Shown here one piece after another: positions 50,279 to 58,015 of a DNA stretch of 64,000 bases (position 1 is the stretch's first letter; each line of letters begins with the position of its first letter). The notes under the pieces are model-generated. The model had not been told where the DNA came from. It did not search any database and was given only the letters and a program-made list of their open reading frames with translations. A program made the position numbers and the translations under genes. Origin of the DNA: Subtercola frigoramans (lineage in GTDB: Bacteria; Actinomycetota; Actinomycetes; Actinomycetales; Microbacteriaceae); contig NZ_JAFBBU010000001.1 of assembly GCF_016907385.1 (NCBI RefSeq), positions 2,418,001 to 2,482,000 of the forward strand, written 5' to 3'.

Positions 50279-50333
50279 TCTTCACCCATGCGCTCCACCC
50301 TGCCATACTGGCCCTGTTCGAAGGAGTGCCATC

Positions 50334-50759
50334 ATGGCAGCAGAACCCGCAGCAGCAGTCGGTGCCGGCACCAGGGAAGACCCGTGGCAGCTCGTCACCG
50401 CTCCGGGCAGCTCGTCGTACACGATGTACCGCGACGACACGACAGATCCCCCCGTGTTGGTGTGCCAGGTGGGCTCGACCAAACTCACCTACGACGCGCG
50501 GGCGATCGACGACCTGCACGCCTGGCTGAAAGCACAGGGCGACTGGGTTCCCCTCGGCGCGGCCGACGAGCTCAAACCAGCTGCCGCTGGATCGGTCGAG
50601 GCCTGGGGCCGGTCAGAAGACAACCCCGTCGGTGGCTGGTACGGCCAGCGCAAGGGGTACCGCGGGCGTTTCGGCATGTACCTTCCGCCGCTGCTCGAAG
50701 CCCTCGGTCTGGCGGAGCTGACCCACGACGCCCGAAACAACTCGGTGCGCGCCATCTGA
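50334..50759 (+). CDS. Conserved hypothetical protein (possibly DUF6855 family)
   Basis: A 141-residue soluble protein from the ATG at 50334, with AAGGAG seven bases upstream. It begins MAAEPAAAVGAGTREDPWQLVTAPGSSSYTMYRDDTTDPPVLVCQVGSTKLTYDARAIDDLHAWLKAQGDWVPLGAADE. The DPWQL...S-x-Y-MYRD and DAR-x-IDDLHAWL blocks are ones I associate with a small actinobacterial family, tentatively DUF6855. Function is unknown. The open frame extends upstream to 50061 but that part overlaps the transferase gene antisense and is not credible. The DyP peroxidase gene follows 54 bases later with its own promoter. Confidence 0.7.
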   Translation: MAAEPAAAVGAGTREDPWQLVTAPGSSSYTMYRDDTTDPPVLVCQVGSTKLTYDARAIDDLHAWLKAQGDWVPLGAADELKPAAAGSVEAWGRSEDNPVGGWYGQRKGYRGRFGMYLPPLLEALGLAELTHDARNNSVRAI

Positions 50760-50801
50760 ACCCAGCCGTCTCGGCTCCTCGCCCTCGATACCTGCTGGCA
50801 A

Positions 50802-50807
50802 TACACT
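50802..50807 (+). promoter_or_regulatory. -10 hexamer TACACT of the DyP peroxidase gene, leaderless spacing
   Basis: TACACT, six bases (CACTCC), then ATG at 50814. Confidence 0.5.
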
Positions 50808-50813
50808 CACTCC

Positions 50814-51785
50814 ATGGATGATCAGACTTGGGCCCGCGCACCGATCGAGCCGCAGAGCGTGAACGCTCCGCTGTCGTCTGCAGCGGTCTTTCTCGTCGTC
50901 ACCATCGAACGTGCCGCTGCGGCGGCGCTCGTCGTTCGCGAGGTCATCTCCGACATCGGTGGGCTCGTTCGCACGGTCGGCTTCCGCGACCTAGGCGGCA
51001 GGCTCTCGTGCAACGTCGGCATCGGCGCCGAGGCGTGGTCGCGGTTCGACCAAGCAGCGAAACCCGAGCAGCTCGACCGTTTTCACGCCATTCCGGGGCC
51101 GGTTCACACCGCCGTCTCCACGCCCGGCGACCTGCTCTTTCACATTCGGGCGGAGCGAGCCGACCTGTGCTTCGAACTGGAGCGCCTCATTCTCGACAAG
51201 CTCGGCGACGCGGTGACCGTGGTCGATGAAGTGCAGGGCTTCCGGTACTTCGACGCGCGCGACCTGCTCGGGTTCGTCGACGGCACAGAGAACCCGACCG
51301 GTCAGTCGATGGCCGAGGCATCGTTGATCGGTGATGAAGACCCTGAATTCGCTGGCGGCAGCTACGTCGTGGTGCAGAAGTACCTGCATGACCTCGCGGC
51401 CTGGGGCGGCCTGACGACCGAGCAGCAGGAGTCGATCATCGGCCGGTCGAAGATCGACAATGTCGAGCGCGAAGACGACGAGCCGGCGTCGGCGCCCCGA
51501 AAATCACATCGCAGCCTGAACACCATCGTCGATGAGAACGGTGTCGAACAGGCGATCCTCCGCGACAACATGCCGTTCGGCCGGCCCGGCCACGGCGAGT
51601 TCGGTACCTACTTCATCGGCTACGCCCGAAAGGTCTGGGTCATCGACCACATGCTGCGGCGCATGTTCATCGGCGACCCGGTGGGCGAGTATGACCGCAT
51701 TCTCGATTTCTCGAAGGCCGTCACCGGGTCGAGTTACTTTGTGCCGAGCATCCAGACCCTCGAAGCTCTCGCGCCAGAAGAGTAG
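50814..51785 (+). CDS. Dye-decolorizing peroxidase
   Basis: A 323-residue DyP-type heme peroxidase. The GxxDG motif is GFVDG (153-157, catalytic D156), the proximal heme ligand is probably H232 in KSHRS, and the distal arginine is R250 in LRDNMPFG. The absence of a Tat signal suggests a cytosolic class B-type enzyme (YfeX/DypB-like). No encapsulin gene is adjacent and the C-terminus shows no obvious encapsulin-targeting tail. Substrates of such enzymes range from dyes to porphyrins. The start is supported by a leaderless -10. Confidence 0.93.
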   Translation: MDDQTWARAPIEPQSVNAPLSSAAVFLVVTIERAAAAALVVREVISDIGGLVRTVGFRDLGGRLSCNVGIGAEAWSRFDQAAKPEQLDRFHAIPGPVHTAVSTPGDLLFHIRAERADLCFELERLILDKLGDAVTVVDEVQGFRYFDARDLLGFVDGTENPTGQSMAEASLIGDEDPEFAGGSYVVVQKYLHDLAAWGGLTTEQQESIIGRSKIDNVEREDDEPASAPRKSHRSLNTIVDENGVEQAILRDNMPFGRPGHGEFGTYFIGYARKVWVIDHMLRRMFIGDPVGEYDRILDFSKAVTGSSYFVPSIQTLEALAPEE

Positions 51786-51814
51786 CGCAGCTGAACGGTG
51801 CACCGCTCGATTGC

Positions 51815-51848
51815 TGAGTGATCTCCCAGATCGCCCATAGCTCACTCA
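51815..51848. terminator. Weak hairpin after the DyP peroxidase gene
   Basis: TGAGTGA (51815-51821) and TCACTCA (51842-51848) can pair across 20 bases in the gap before the DsbA-like gene. There is no T run, so this is only a candidate. Confidence 0.3.
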
Positions 51849-51917
51849 TATAGCAGATCGGTACGGTCAACGTGTCTGTGGGCGTGCGGCGATCCTGCCC
51901 CGCCGGGGAACTGAGGG

Positions 51918-52841
51918 GTGGCGCGCGTCAACATCTACGAAGAGCAATTGCGCGGCCTGCCCAAGAAGGAGCGCAAGGCACTCTCGCGGGAGTTTGCACG
52001 AATCCAGCGGGAAGACCAGCAGCGTCGCAAGAAGCGCAACACGATCATCCTGCGCACCAGCCTGATCACCGTCGGCGTGGCTCTGCTCGCCGTTGGAACG
52101 CTGGTCACCGTGAACACCGTGCGGGCGGGGCTCGCCGGGCCTGCGAACATGGCCAGCGACGGCATCGTCGTGGTCGGCGACGGCACGAACGTCACGGCGA
52201 CGAAGAGCGGTGCCCTGGCCGTCGGCCAGGCGCCGACTCCCAGCGTGCTCGACACCACGAACGGCATTCTCACTGTTGTCGAATATGTCGACTACTCCAA
52301 CGCCGACGCGGCGACCTTCGAGACCACGAACGGCGCGGCGATCCAGGGCTGGGTCAAACAGGGGTACGCCACCCTCGAGATCCACCCGGTTGCGCTCTCG
52401 AGCACCGATGGCAACGACCCGGGCGCGCGAGCGGCGAACGCCATCGCCTGCGTGGCCAATACCTCCCCCGACAGCGTGCTCGCCGTGCACAATGCCCTGG
52501 TCGCCGACCAGGCCACCATCGCGAGCGCCGGGCTCAGCAACGCCGATCTCGTGAACCTTGTGACAACGGCCGGGGTGACAGACGCTGCCATCGCGAGCTG
52601 CATCACGTCGAACGGGTTCGCAAACTGGGTCAGTGATTCGACCGCGCGCGCGAAGGCTTCGGTGCCGAATTCAGACACCACATCGCTGACCAGCACACCG
52701 CTTGTGCTGGTGGACGGGATGGCATACACGGGTGCGGTGGGCGACCAGACGGCATTCCAGACCTTCGTGACCGACACCTTCACGAAGAACACCCCGGCCA
52801 GCACGGCAACCCCGACGCCGACACCGACGCCGACGCCGTGA
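51918..52841 (+). CDS. Membrane-anchored DsbA-like protein lacking the CxxC motif
   Basis: A 307-residue protein: basic cytoplasmic N-terminus (about 1-42), one transmembrane helix (about 46-70), then a DsbA/thioredoxin-like domain (ILTVVEYVDYSNADAATFETTNGAAIQGWVKQGYATLEIHPVALS). Where DsbA has F-x-CPYC, this protein reads VDYSNADAATF, with no cysteine. Two cysteines remain further on (IACVAN and ASCITS). The C-terminus is a Pro-Thr repeat from an ACGCCG-type hexamer. It therefore probably lost oxidoreductase activity and serves as a binding or structural paralogue. GTG start with GAGGG upstream. Confidence 0.85.
   Translation: MARVNIYEEQLRGLPKKERKALSREFARIQREDQQRRKKRNTIILRTSLITVGVALLAVGTLVTVNTVRAGLAGPANMASDGIVVVGDGTNVTATKSGALAVGQAPTPSVLDTTNGILTVVEYVDYSNADAATFETTNGAAIQGWVKQGYATLEIHPVALSSTDGNDPGARAANAIACVANTSPDSVLAVHNALVADQATIASAGLSNADLVNLVTTAGVTDAAIASCITSNGFANWVSDSTARAKASVPNSDTTSLTSTPLVLVDGMAYTGAVGDQTAFQTFVTDTFTKNTPASTATPTPTPTPTP
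52809..52838. repeat. Hexamer microsatellite encoding (Thr-Pro)x5
   Basis: Five near-identical ACSCCG/ACACCG hexamers end the DsbA-like gene just before its stop codon. Confidence 0.8.
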
Positions 52842-52926
52842 GGCTTGGAGGCGAGGCTTCAACCGCAAACAGTGGCACATCGACGCCACACAGCCCGCGT
52901 TCAACGAACACCAAGAGTGATCGGGC

Positions 52927-53391
52927 ATGCTGGGAGACATGTTCAGACGCCACCCCGTGCTCAGCGTGTTCACGCTCGCCTATCTCGGAGTTGTCGCGTG
53001 GATCACCCTCGGGCCGCAACCGCTCGACACCAAGGCGGAGGGCCTGCTCTACCAGGCGATCCGCTTCTTCGGCCGGCATGCCAGCACAGAGTGGATCACC
53101 TACGACCGCGTCGAGTTCACGGCCAACATCGCCATGTTCTTTCCGATCGGGCTCTTCTTTCTGCTGTTGCTCGGCCGGCGCCAGTGGTGGCTCGCCATCA
53201 TCGCCGGCGTCGGGCTCACGTTCGGGATCGAGTTCATCCAGCTCTTTCTCCCGGACCGCGTCTCCGACGTTCGAGACATCATCTCGAACTCGATCGGTGC
53301 GACGCTCGGCGTTCTCGTCGGCCTTGCGCTGACGGCGAGCAAGGCGCGGCAACTTCGGCGCTCGCGCACCCCGGCTCCCCTCCGCGCCTGA
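52927..53391 (+). CDS. VanZ family membrane protein
   Basis: A 154-residue membrane protein with about four helices. It has the VanZ layout: FTLAYLGVVAWITLGP near the start, VEFTANIAMFFPIGLFFLLLL, then FGIEFIQLFLPDRVSDVRDIISNSIGATLGVLVGL. VanZ-like proteins are named for a teicoplanin-resistance accessory gene, but chromosomal actinobacterial members have no proven role. No vanRSHAX genes are nearby, so resistance should not be inferred. A second ATG (Met5) is an alternative start. Confidence 0.88.
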   Translation: MLGDMFRRHPVLSVFTLAYLGVVAWITLGPQPLDTKAEGLLYQAIRFFGRHASTEWITYDRVEFTANIAMFFPIGLFFLLLLGRRQWWLAIIAGVGLTFGIEFIQLFLPDRVSDVRDIISNSIGATLGVLVGLALTASKARQLRRSRTPAPLRA

Positions 53392-53492
53392 CCAATCGCG
53401 AAACCGGCATCAACCAGAACCGGTGCGGTGACCTGCTGAGATGTTTTGACAGATCCTCCGGGAACGATGACGTCGCAGCACATCGATGACAC

Positions 53493-54071
53493 TCAGGTCG
53501 ACTTTGCACGGAGGTGAATGCGTTCGCCCTGCTTGCCGAACATGCTGAGGATCTCGACCCGACCAGCGCCGGTCGCACCGAACCAATGCGGGTTCTTGGT
53601 GTCGAATTCAGCCGCTTCGCCCGCGCCCATGACAATGTCGTGTTCGCCAAGGACGAGCCGCAGTCGTCCGGCGAGCACATAGATCCATTCATAGCCGCCG
53701 TGAGTTCGGAGCACCGGCTTCCGGTCCGTTGCAGCGATGGTTACTTTGAAAGCCTGGGGTTCGCCGGGGTGCTGCGACAGCGGCGTCAGGATGCGTCCGT
53801 CCGACCGTGTGGACGTCTGCGGAACGCGTGGGTCTGCGATCCGGGGCGATGTCACGATGTCGTCCAAGGTCATCGAGAGCGCCGCAACGACAGGCAGGAG
53901 TATCTCCAGGCTTGGCTTTCGTTGCCCGGATTCGAGCCTCGACAGAGTGCTCTTCGAGATTCCCGTTGCCTCCGCCAATTCCTCGAGCGTCAGATCCTTC
54001 TTCTGCCTGGCGGCGCGTAGGCGCGGGGCGATCTGATTCAGCTCAGTCTGGATTCTCTGCGAGGTGCTCAT
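53493..54071 (-). CDS. XRE-cupin transcriptional regulator
   Basis: A 192-residue protein with an N-terminal HTH (LRAARQKKDLTLEELAEATGISKSTLSRLESGQRKPSLEILLPVVAAL) and a C-terminal cupin (HGGYEWIYVLAGRLRLVLGEHDIVMGAGEAAEFDTKNPHWFG). Such XRE-cupin regulators often sense small ligands and control an adjacent oxidoreductase. The gene diverges from an FAD-dependent oxidoreductase with a 77-base gap, its likely target. The ATG at 54071 is used; the frame extends 18 codons upstream without support. Confidence 0.9.
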   Translation of the reverse strand: MSTSQRIQTELNQIAPRLRAARQKKDLTLEELAEATGISKSTLSRLESGQRKPSLEILLPVVAALSMTLDDIVTSPRIADPRVPQTSTRSDGRILTPLSQHPGEPQAFKVTIAATDRKPVLRTHGGYEWIYVLAGRLRLVLGEHDIVMGAGEAAEFDTKNPHWFGATGAGRVEILSMFGKQGERIHLRAKST

Positions 54072-54148
54072 GCGATCAGGTAACCATGCCGTCCCAGTTT
54101 CAGCAACAGTTGTCCCAAATCTCATCCCACCGATGTCACTGTTCCTTC

Positions 54149-55087
54149 ATGAACAACACAACCACTACTGACGTCATCATCATCGGCGGAGGCGCCGCAG
54201 GGCTTAGCGCGGGACTCGTACTCTCGCGAGCCCGCGCCGACGTTCTCATCGTTGACTCCGGTCAGCCACGAAATGGGCCTGCTACACACATGCAAGGCTT
54301 TCTCTCTCGTGACGGGATGGATCCCGCCGAGTTCCTGAGAACCGCCCGCCGCGAAATCGAAGGGTACGGAGGTGCCTTCCTCGCGGGCTCAGTCGCGAGC
54401 GTGGAGAGACACGAAGGGTTCTTCAGCATCACCCTCCTGGACGGGACGATCAGGCAGGGACGCGCGCTTCTCATCGCGACCGGTCTCCACGACCACCTTC
54501 CCCTGATCCCCGGACTGAGTGATCGGTGGGGCTCACTTGTCCACCACTGCCCCTATTGCCACGGTTACGAAGTGCGCGGCCTGAGGATCGCCGTCATTGG
54601 CGGACCCGCGCGCGAGATGTCCATCAAGCAGGCGGGCCTTCTTCGCCGCTACAGCGACACCGTGACTCTCATCACCAACGGCATCGATCTCGATCCCTCA
54701 GAACGATCTCGACTCGAGGCCTTCGACATTCATGTCGTGACGGGCAACGTCTCCCACCTCATCGGTGGTGCGCCGGCGACGCTTACCGGGGTTGGTCTCA
54801 TGAGCGGTGACGCAGTCACTGCCGATGCTGTCTTCATAGCGCCACCCCAGCGGGCCCACGACGAACTCCTCAAGGGACTCGGCTGCGAGACCAATGAGAT
54901 CACCGGCCTTGTCAGCGCGGACGCCTTCGGGCAGACCAGTGTGAGTGGAGTATGGGCCGCCGGAAACGTGGTGACCCCAAGCGCCCAAGTCATCACCGCC
55001 GCCGGTGCCGGCAGCGCGGCCGCCATCTCGATCAACGGATGGCTTCTCAACACAGACCTCGACGCCGCGACCGCGGCGCGACCATAA
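54149..55087 (+). CDS. Thioredoxin reductase-like FAD/NAD(P) oxidoreductase
   Basis: A 312-residue protein beginning MNNTTTTDVIIIGGGAAGLSAGLVLSRARADVLIVDSGQPRN, with HHCPYCHGYEV (redox-active CPYC) and the C-terminal FAD block GVWAAGNVVTPSAQVITAAGAGSAAAISI. The layout is that of thioredoxin reductase-like enzymes, but the NADPH-binding segment (IAVIGGPAREMS) lacks the full GxGxxA pattern, so cofactor and partner differ from true TrxB. It is divergent from the XRE-cupin regulator and followed, 35 bases on, by a small membrane protein gene. Confidence 0.88.
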   Translation: MNNTTTTDVIIIGGGAAGLSAGLVLSRARADVLIVDSGQPRNGPATHMQGFLSRDGMDPAEFLRTARREIEGYGGAFLAGSVASVERHEGFFSITLLDGTIRQGRALLIATGLHDHLPLIPGLSDRWGSLVHHCPYCHGYEVRGLRIAVIGGPAREMSIKQAGLLRRYSDTVTLITNGIDLDPSERSRLEAFDIHVVTGNVSHLIGGAPATLTGVGLMSGDAVTADAVFIAPPQRAHDELLKGLGCETNEITGLVSADAFGQTSVSGVWAAGNVVTPSAQVITAAGAGSAAAISINGWLLNTDLDAATAARP

Positions 55088-55122
55088 CCGGGACCCCGGT
55101 TCACAAAACAAAGGAAACAACA

Positions 55123-55386
55123 ATGTCACTCCCCACACCAACCACCGCAACCGCGAAGCCCTCGGCACCCAAACCGCCATCCGTCCACGCCAGGGCGCTG
55201 ATCACGTGGATCGCGATCTTTCCACTCGTCACGGTGGGCTTCTTCGCCATCGCACCGTTCGCTTCTGACTGGAACCCCGTGCTGCGCGCCTTCGTCCTCT
55301 CGGTCGTCGTCGTTCCCGTTGCGGTGTACCTCGTAGTGCCGCAGCTGATGCGGCTGTACGGAAGAGTTCGCGCCGCGCGAAGCTGA
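55123..55386 (+). CDS. Small two-helix membrane protein
   Basis: An 87-residue protein: Ala/Pro/Thr-rich N-terminus (about 1-22), then two hydrophobic helices (ALITWIAIFPLVTVGFFAIAPFA and AFVLSVVVVPVAVYLVVPQLM) and a short basic tail. The ATG at 55123 follows AAAGGAAACAAC, a fair ribosome binding site. It resembles small uncharacterised membrane proteins found with FAD oxidoreductases, so it is probably cotranscribed with the preceding gene. Function unknown. Confidence 0.75.
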   Translation: MSLPTPTTATAKPSAPKPPSVHARALITWIAIFPLVTVGFFAIAPFASDWNPVLRAFVLSVVVVPVAVYLVVPQLMRLYGRVRAARS

Positions 55387-55467
55387 TTCATGCGGTCTGG
55401 CGCGCCAGCCAGGCCGGACCGGGCACCTGATCGGCGCGCAAAACGCGTCGGGTATTCCACCCGTTGC

Positions 55468-56049
55468 TCAGATGCGAGCCTCGGCTGCGAAGCCCACAGA
55501 CGATCTGAAACCGCGCGTTATCAGCCAGACGGCGAAGAAGAGTTCAAACAGTCCACCGGGGACGGTGGAGATGATACCCACGCCCGCGACACCGGAAAGC
55601 TCCAGGATGCAGCCCGTGGCGAAGGATGCGTAGCCGACGAAGCCCCACACAGAGAGAAACCGGGGTACGAGCCGTGATCGGTAGAGAGCAACGCAAAACA
55701 CCAGGCTGCCGATACTCAGACCGGCCATCGCGACACTGTACGCGAGGAAGTTCATGTGGGCCGATCCCCGAAGCAGGAAGAGTGCGCCCGCGGCGAGAAA
55801 TACGCCCTCGAAGAGGCGAGCTGTCAGGTACACGACTGCGACCGCCGGCGCGTGTGGGCGAAGTATCGGGACTAACAGAATTCCGATCACGATGACGGCC
55901 ACGGAGTTGAGCAGCATCATGATCACGCCGGAGATCATCAGCACTCCATTCGTGGCCGCCAGTGCGACAGAGCTGCCGATGCCGTAAAGGAGGAAGGCGG
56001 CGAGCATGAGCCCGCCGACGGTGCGTGCGATGGTGCGAGTGTTCTTCAT
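55468..56049 (-). CDS. DUF4386 family membrane protein
   Basis: A 193-residue membrane protein with about six helices, resembling the DUF4386 family: ARTVGGLMLAAFLLYGIGSS near the start, then LNSVAVIVIGILLVPILRPHAPAVAVVYLTARLFEGVFLAAGALFLL and SRLVPRFLSVWGFVGYASFATGCIL. The role is unknown. The ATG at 56049 follows AGGAAG; an upstream frame adds noise. It is divergent from a TetR gene with two matching palindromes in between, the closer one about 29 bases before this start, so TetR repression is likely. Confidence 0.85.
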   Translation of the reverse strand: MKNTRTIARTVGGLMLAAFLLYGIGSSVALAATNGVLMISGVIMMLLNSVAVIVIGILLVPILRPHAPAVAVVYLTARLFEGVFLAAGALFLLRGSAHMNFLAYSVAMAGLSIGSLVFCVALYRSRLVPRFLSVWGFVGYASFATGCILELSGVAGVGIISTVPGGLFELFFAVWLITRGFRSSVGFAAEARI

Positions 56050-56077
56050 GATTCTTCCTGTCTCAGAGAATGCCTTC

Positions 56078-56094
56078 ACCATACGGCGTAAGGT
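56078..56094. promoter_or_regulatory. TetR operator, copy 1
   Basis: ACCATACGGCGTAAGGT has the inverted-repeat skeleton ACC-x-TAC-N3-GTA-x-GGT. It is next to the DUF4386 start. Confidence 0.75.
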
Positions 56095-56110
56095 CGAATG
56101 GCATGACGAT

Positions 56111-56127
56111 ACCATACGTTGTAAGGT
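56111..56127. promoter_or_regulatory. TetR operator, copy 2
   Basis: ACCATACGTTGTAAGGT is identical to copy 1 except for two centre bases and lies 33 bp further on, eight bases before the TetR ATG. Confidence 0.75.
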
Positions 56128-56134
56128 GAGGTCT

Positions 56135-56806
56135 ATGGGCAGCGCAGAAACACGAAAACCGGTCACCCGTGAGCGAGCAATCCGAGTGGCGATTGAGCTC
56201 GCTGATGCCGGTGGTATCGAGTCACTGAGCATGCGCAAGCTCGCTGCTGAACTCGGAATCGAAGCAATGTCGCTCTATTACCACGTGAAAAGCAAAGACG
56301 ACATCCTCGATGGGATGCTCGATGTTGTCTACTCGGAATTCTCGACTCCTCGGGCGGGCGATCCCTGGCGCCCCGCAATGCGCACCCGGGCGGAATCGAC
56401 CCGCACGGTGCTGTCGCGGCATCCCTGGGCCATCAGCATGAAAGCGCGGACCTCCCCCGGCCCGGCAACTCTTGGTCACCTGGACTCGGTGATCGGCTGC
56501 CTCACCGCCTCAGGATTCTCGATGACCATGACCGCTCACGCGATGTCAGTCCTCGACAGCTATGTTCAGGGATTCGCCCAGCAGGAGGCAGCGCTGCCAC
56601 TTGACCCGTCGGGCGACATCAGCTCAGCGACGGATGACATCATGGCGCAACAGGTAGCCATGGCAGAGGCGTTCCCCCACCTTGCTGACATGGCTGTGCG
56701 CCTGATCCTGCAACCGGGGTACGCCTACGCGAACGAATTCGACTTCGGGTTGACGCTGATCCTCGACGGTCTCGAGTCGGCGCACGCAGCGCAGGGGGGC
56801 ACCTGA
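56135..56806 (+). CDS. TetR family transcriptional regulator
   Basis: A 223-residue protein with the TetR HTH (RERAIRVAIELADAGGIESLSMRKLAAELGIEAMSLYYHVKSKDDILDGMLD), followed by a TetR_C-type ligand domain (LSRHPWAISM, GHLDSVIGCLTASGFSMTMTAHAMSVLDSYVQGFAQQE). SLYYHVKSKDDIL is typical of the tetracycline-repressor-like subgroup. The ATG at 56135 is chosen, since upstream frame codons cross the operators. Two near-identical palindromes lie between it and the divergent DUF4386 gene. Confidence 0.92.
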   Translation: MGSAETRKPVTRERAIRVAIELADAGGIESLSMRKLAAELGIEAMSLYYHVKSKDDILDGMLDVVYSEFSTPRAGDPWRPAMRTRAESTRTVLSRHPWAISMKARTSPGPATLGHLDSVIGCLTASGFSMTMTAHAMSVLDSYVQGFAQQEAALPLDPSGDISSATDDIMAQQVAMAEAFPHLADMAVRLILQPGYAYANEFDFGLTLILDGLESAHAAQGGT

Positions 56807-56852
56807 TCGTCGGGCTCGCCGCAGCAGCAAACGACTGCCAGCACAGCTCGGA

Positions 56853-57494
56853 TCAGGCAGCGAGGTGGAAGGTGGTCGCGAAGCGGTCGAGGAGCTCGTT
56901 GCGGCCACCGAGAACCTGCACGACGCCGGTTGTGATCGCGCGATCGGGGGTGAGCTCGCCGGAGATGAGCCGGCGGATGTCGGCACCCGCGGCAAAGGCG
57001 AGGTCGGCCGGGCCGCCACCACGCACGACATCCAGGTCAGACCCCTCCACCCGGATGAACAGTTCCACCGTGCCGAGCCTCGCCGCGTAGGCCGTCGGCG
57101 GCAGGCTCGCGGCCACCAGCGGCTGGAAGGCCGTGCGCAGATCCATGGTCATCGAATCCGGGGTGATGATCTGCGCCTCGCGTGGCTCCCCCATCGCCTT
57201 GAAGCCCCAGGCTCCGAGAGCGAGGATGACCGGCTCGAGTTCGCGGCCATACGGAGTCAGCTCGTACACGATCACACGCGAGTGCGGCACACGGCGGATG
57301 ACGCCGCCTGCCTGCAGCTCCTTCAGGCGTGCCGCCAGGATGTTGCTCGGGATTCGGGCAAGCCCGCCGGCAAGTTCACCGTAGCGACGCGGCCCCACGA
57401 GCAGGTCACGGATGATCAGCAGCGCCCAGCGCTCTCCCACGAGTTCGAGCGCGCTGGAGACGCCGCCATACTGCCCGTAATCCCGTGCAGCCAT
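56853..57494 (-). CDS. HxlR-type winged-helix regulator with C-terminal extension
   Basis: A 213-residue protein. The N-terminal 100 residues are an HxlR domain (ALELVGERWALLIIRDLLVGPRRYGELAGGLARIPSNILAARLKELQAGGVIRRV). About 110 further residues (SMTMDLRTAFQPLVAASLPPTAYAARLGTVELFIRVEGSDLDVV) resemble an SCP2-like lipid-binding fold. HxlR proteins with this layout often pair with glyoxalase-fold genes. It is downstream of a VOC gene on the same strand, six bases apart, and probably autoregulates that operon. Confidence 0.88.
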   Translation of the reverse strand: MAARDYGQYGGVSSALELVGERWALLIIRDLLVGPRRYGELAGGLARIPSNILAARLKELQAGGVIRRVPHSRVIVYELTPYGRELEPVILALGAWGFKAMGEPREAQIITPDSMTMDLRTAFQPLVAASLPPTAYAARLGTVELFIRVEGSDLDVVRGGGPADLAFAAGADIRRLISGELTPDRAITTGVVQVLGGRNELLDRFATTFHLAA

Positions 57495-57500
57495 CAGACC

Positions 57501-57935
57501 TCAGTCCTGCTGGGCCATCGCCGCTTCGGGGCCCTGGGCGGCGGCGACCGGGTCCATCCAGCCGAATTCGAGGAAGTTCCCGTCGGGGTCGTTCAGTTGG
57601 CGCTGGTACATGAATCCGTAATCTGAAGCCGGTTTGGGTTCGACCCCGCCGGCGGCCACCCCGTTGGCCACGGCCGTGTCGACAGCATCCCGACTCTCGA
57701 GGAAGATCGCGGTCGAGACCGTTGGGCTCACCGCCGGGTCGCCGATCGGAAGGTCGGTGAAGGTCTGGAAGTACTCGCGGGTCAGGATCATGAAGTAGTT
57801 GTGATCTTCTTCGACCACGACACAGGCCGCGTTGTGGTCGGAGAAGAGCGGGTTGATGGTGAATCCGACCGCCGTGTAGAACGACTTGGCGCGCTCCAGG
57901 TCTGTGACGGGCAGGTTGACGAACATTGTCGGCAT
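57501..57935 (-). CDS. VOC family (glyoxalase/dioxygenase fold) protein
   Basis: A 144-residue VOC protein: MFVNLPVTDLERAKSFYTAVGFTINPLF, DHNYFMILTREYFQTF, then NDPDGNFLEFGWMDP, the paired beta-alpha-beta modules of the glyoxalase/extradiol dioxygenase superfamily. The metal ligands are not all conserved, as usual for the PhnB-like or resistance-type members, so catalysis is uncertain. The ATG at 57935 has GAGAGGGA upstream. It heads a two-gene operon with the HxlR regulator, and an inverted repeat lies upstream. Confidence 0.88.
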   Translation of the reverse strand: MPTMFVNLPVTDLERAKSFYTAVGFTINPLFSDHNAACVVVEEDHNYFMILTREYFQTFTDLPIGDPAVSPTVSTAIFLESRDAVDTAVANGVAAGGVEPKPASDYGFMYQRQLNDPDGNFLEFGWMDPVAAAQGPEAAMAQQD

Positions 57936-57978
57936 GGTGAATCCCTCTCGATGGTCTGTCGCGTGCGAAGTGCCTTAA

Positions 57979-57997
57979 CACTTGCAAAAAACAAGTG
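57979..57997. promoter_or_regulatory. Inverted repeat, likely HxlR operator
   Basis: CACTTG (57979-57984) and CAAGTG (57992-57997) flank seven A-rich bases, 44 bases upstream of the VOC start. Confidence 0.5.
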
Positions 57998-58015
57998 CCG
58001 CGTCAAGGCCTGCGT

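Noticed and set aside
50814..51785. DyP peroxidase as encapsulin cargo
   Set aside because: No encapsulin gene lies next to it and the C-terminus lacks a recognisable targeting tail.
52927..53391. VanZ-like gene as glycopeptide resistance
   Set aside because: No vanR/S/H/A/X genes are present, and chromosomal VanZ-like proteins in actinobacteria are widespread without known resistance.
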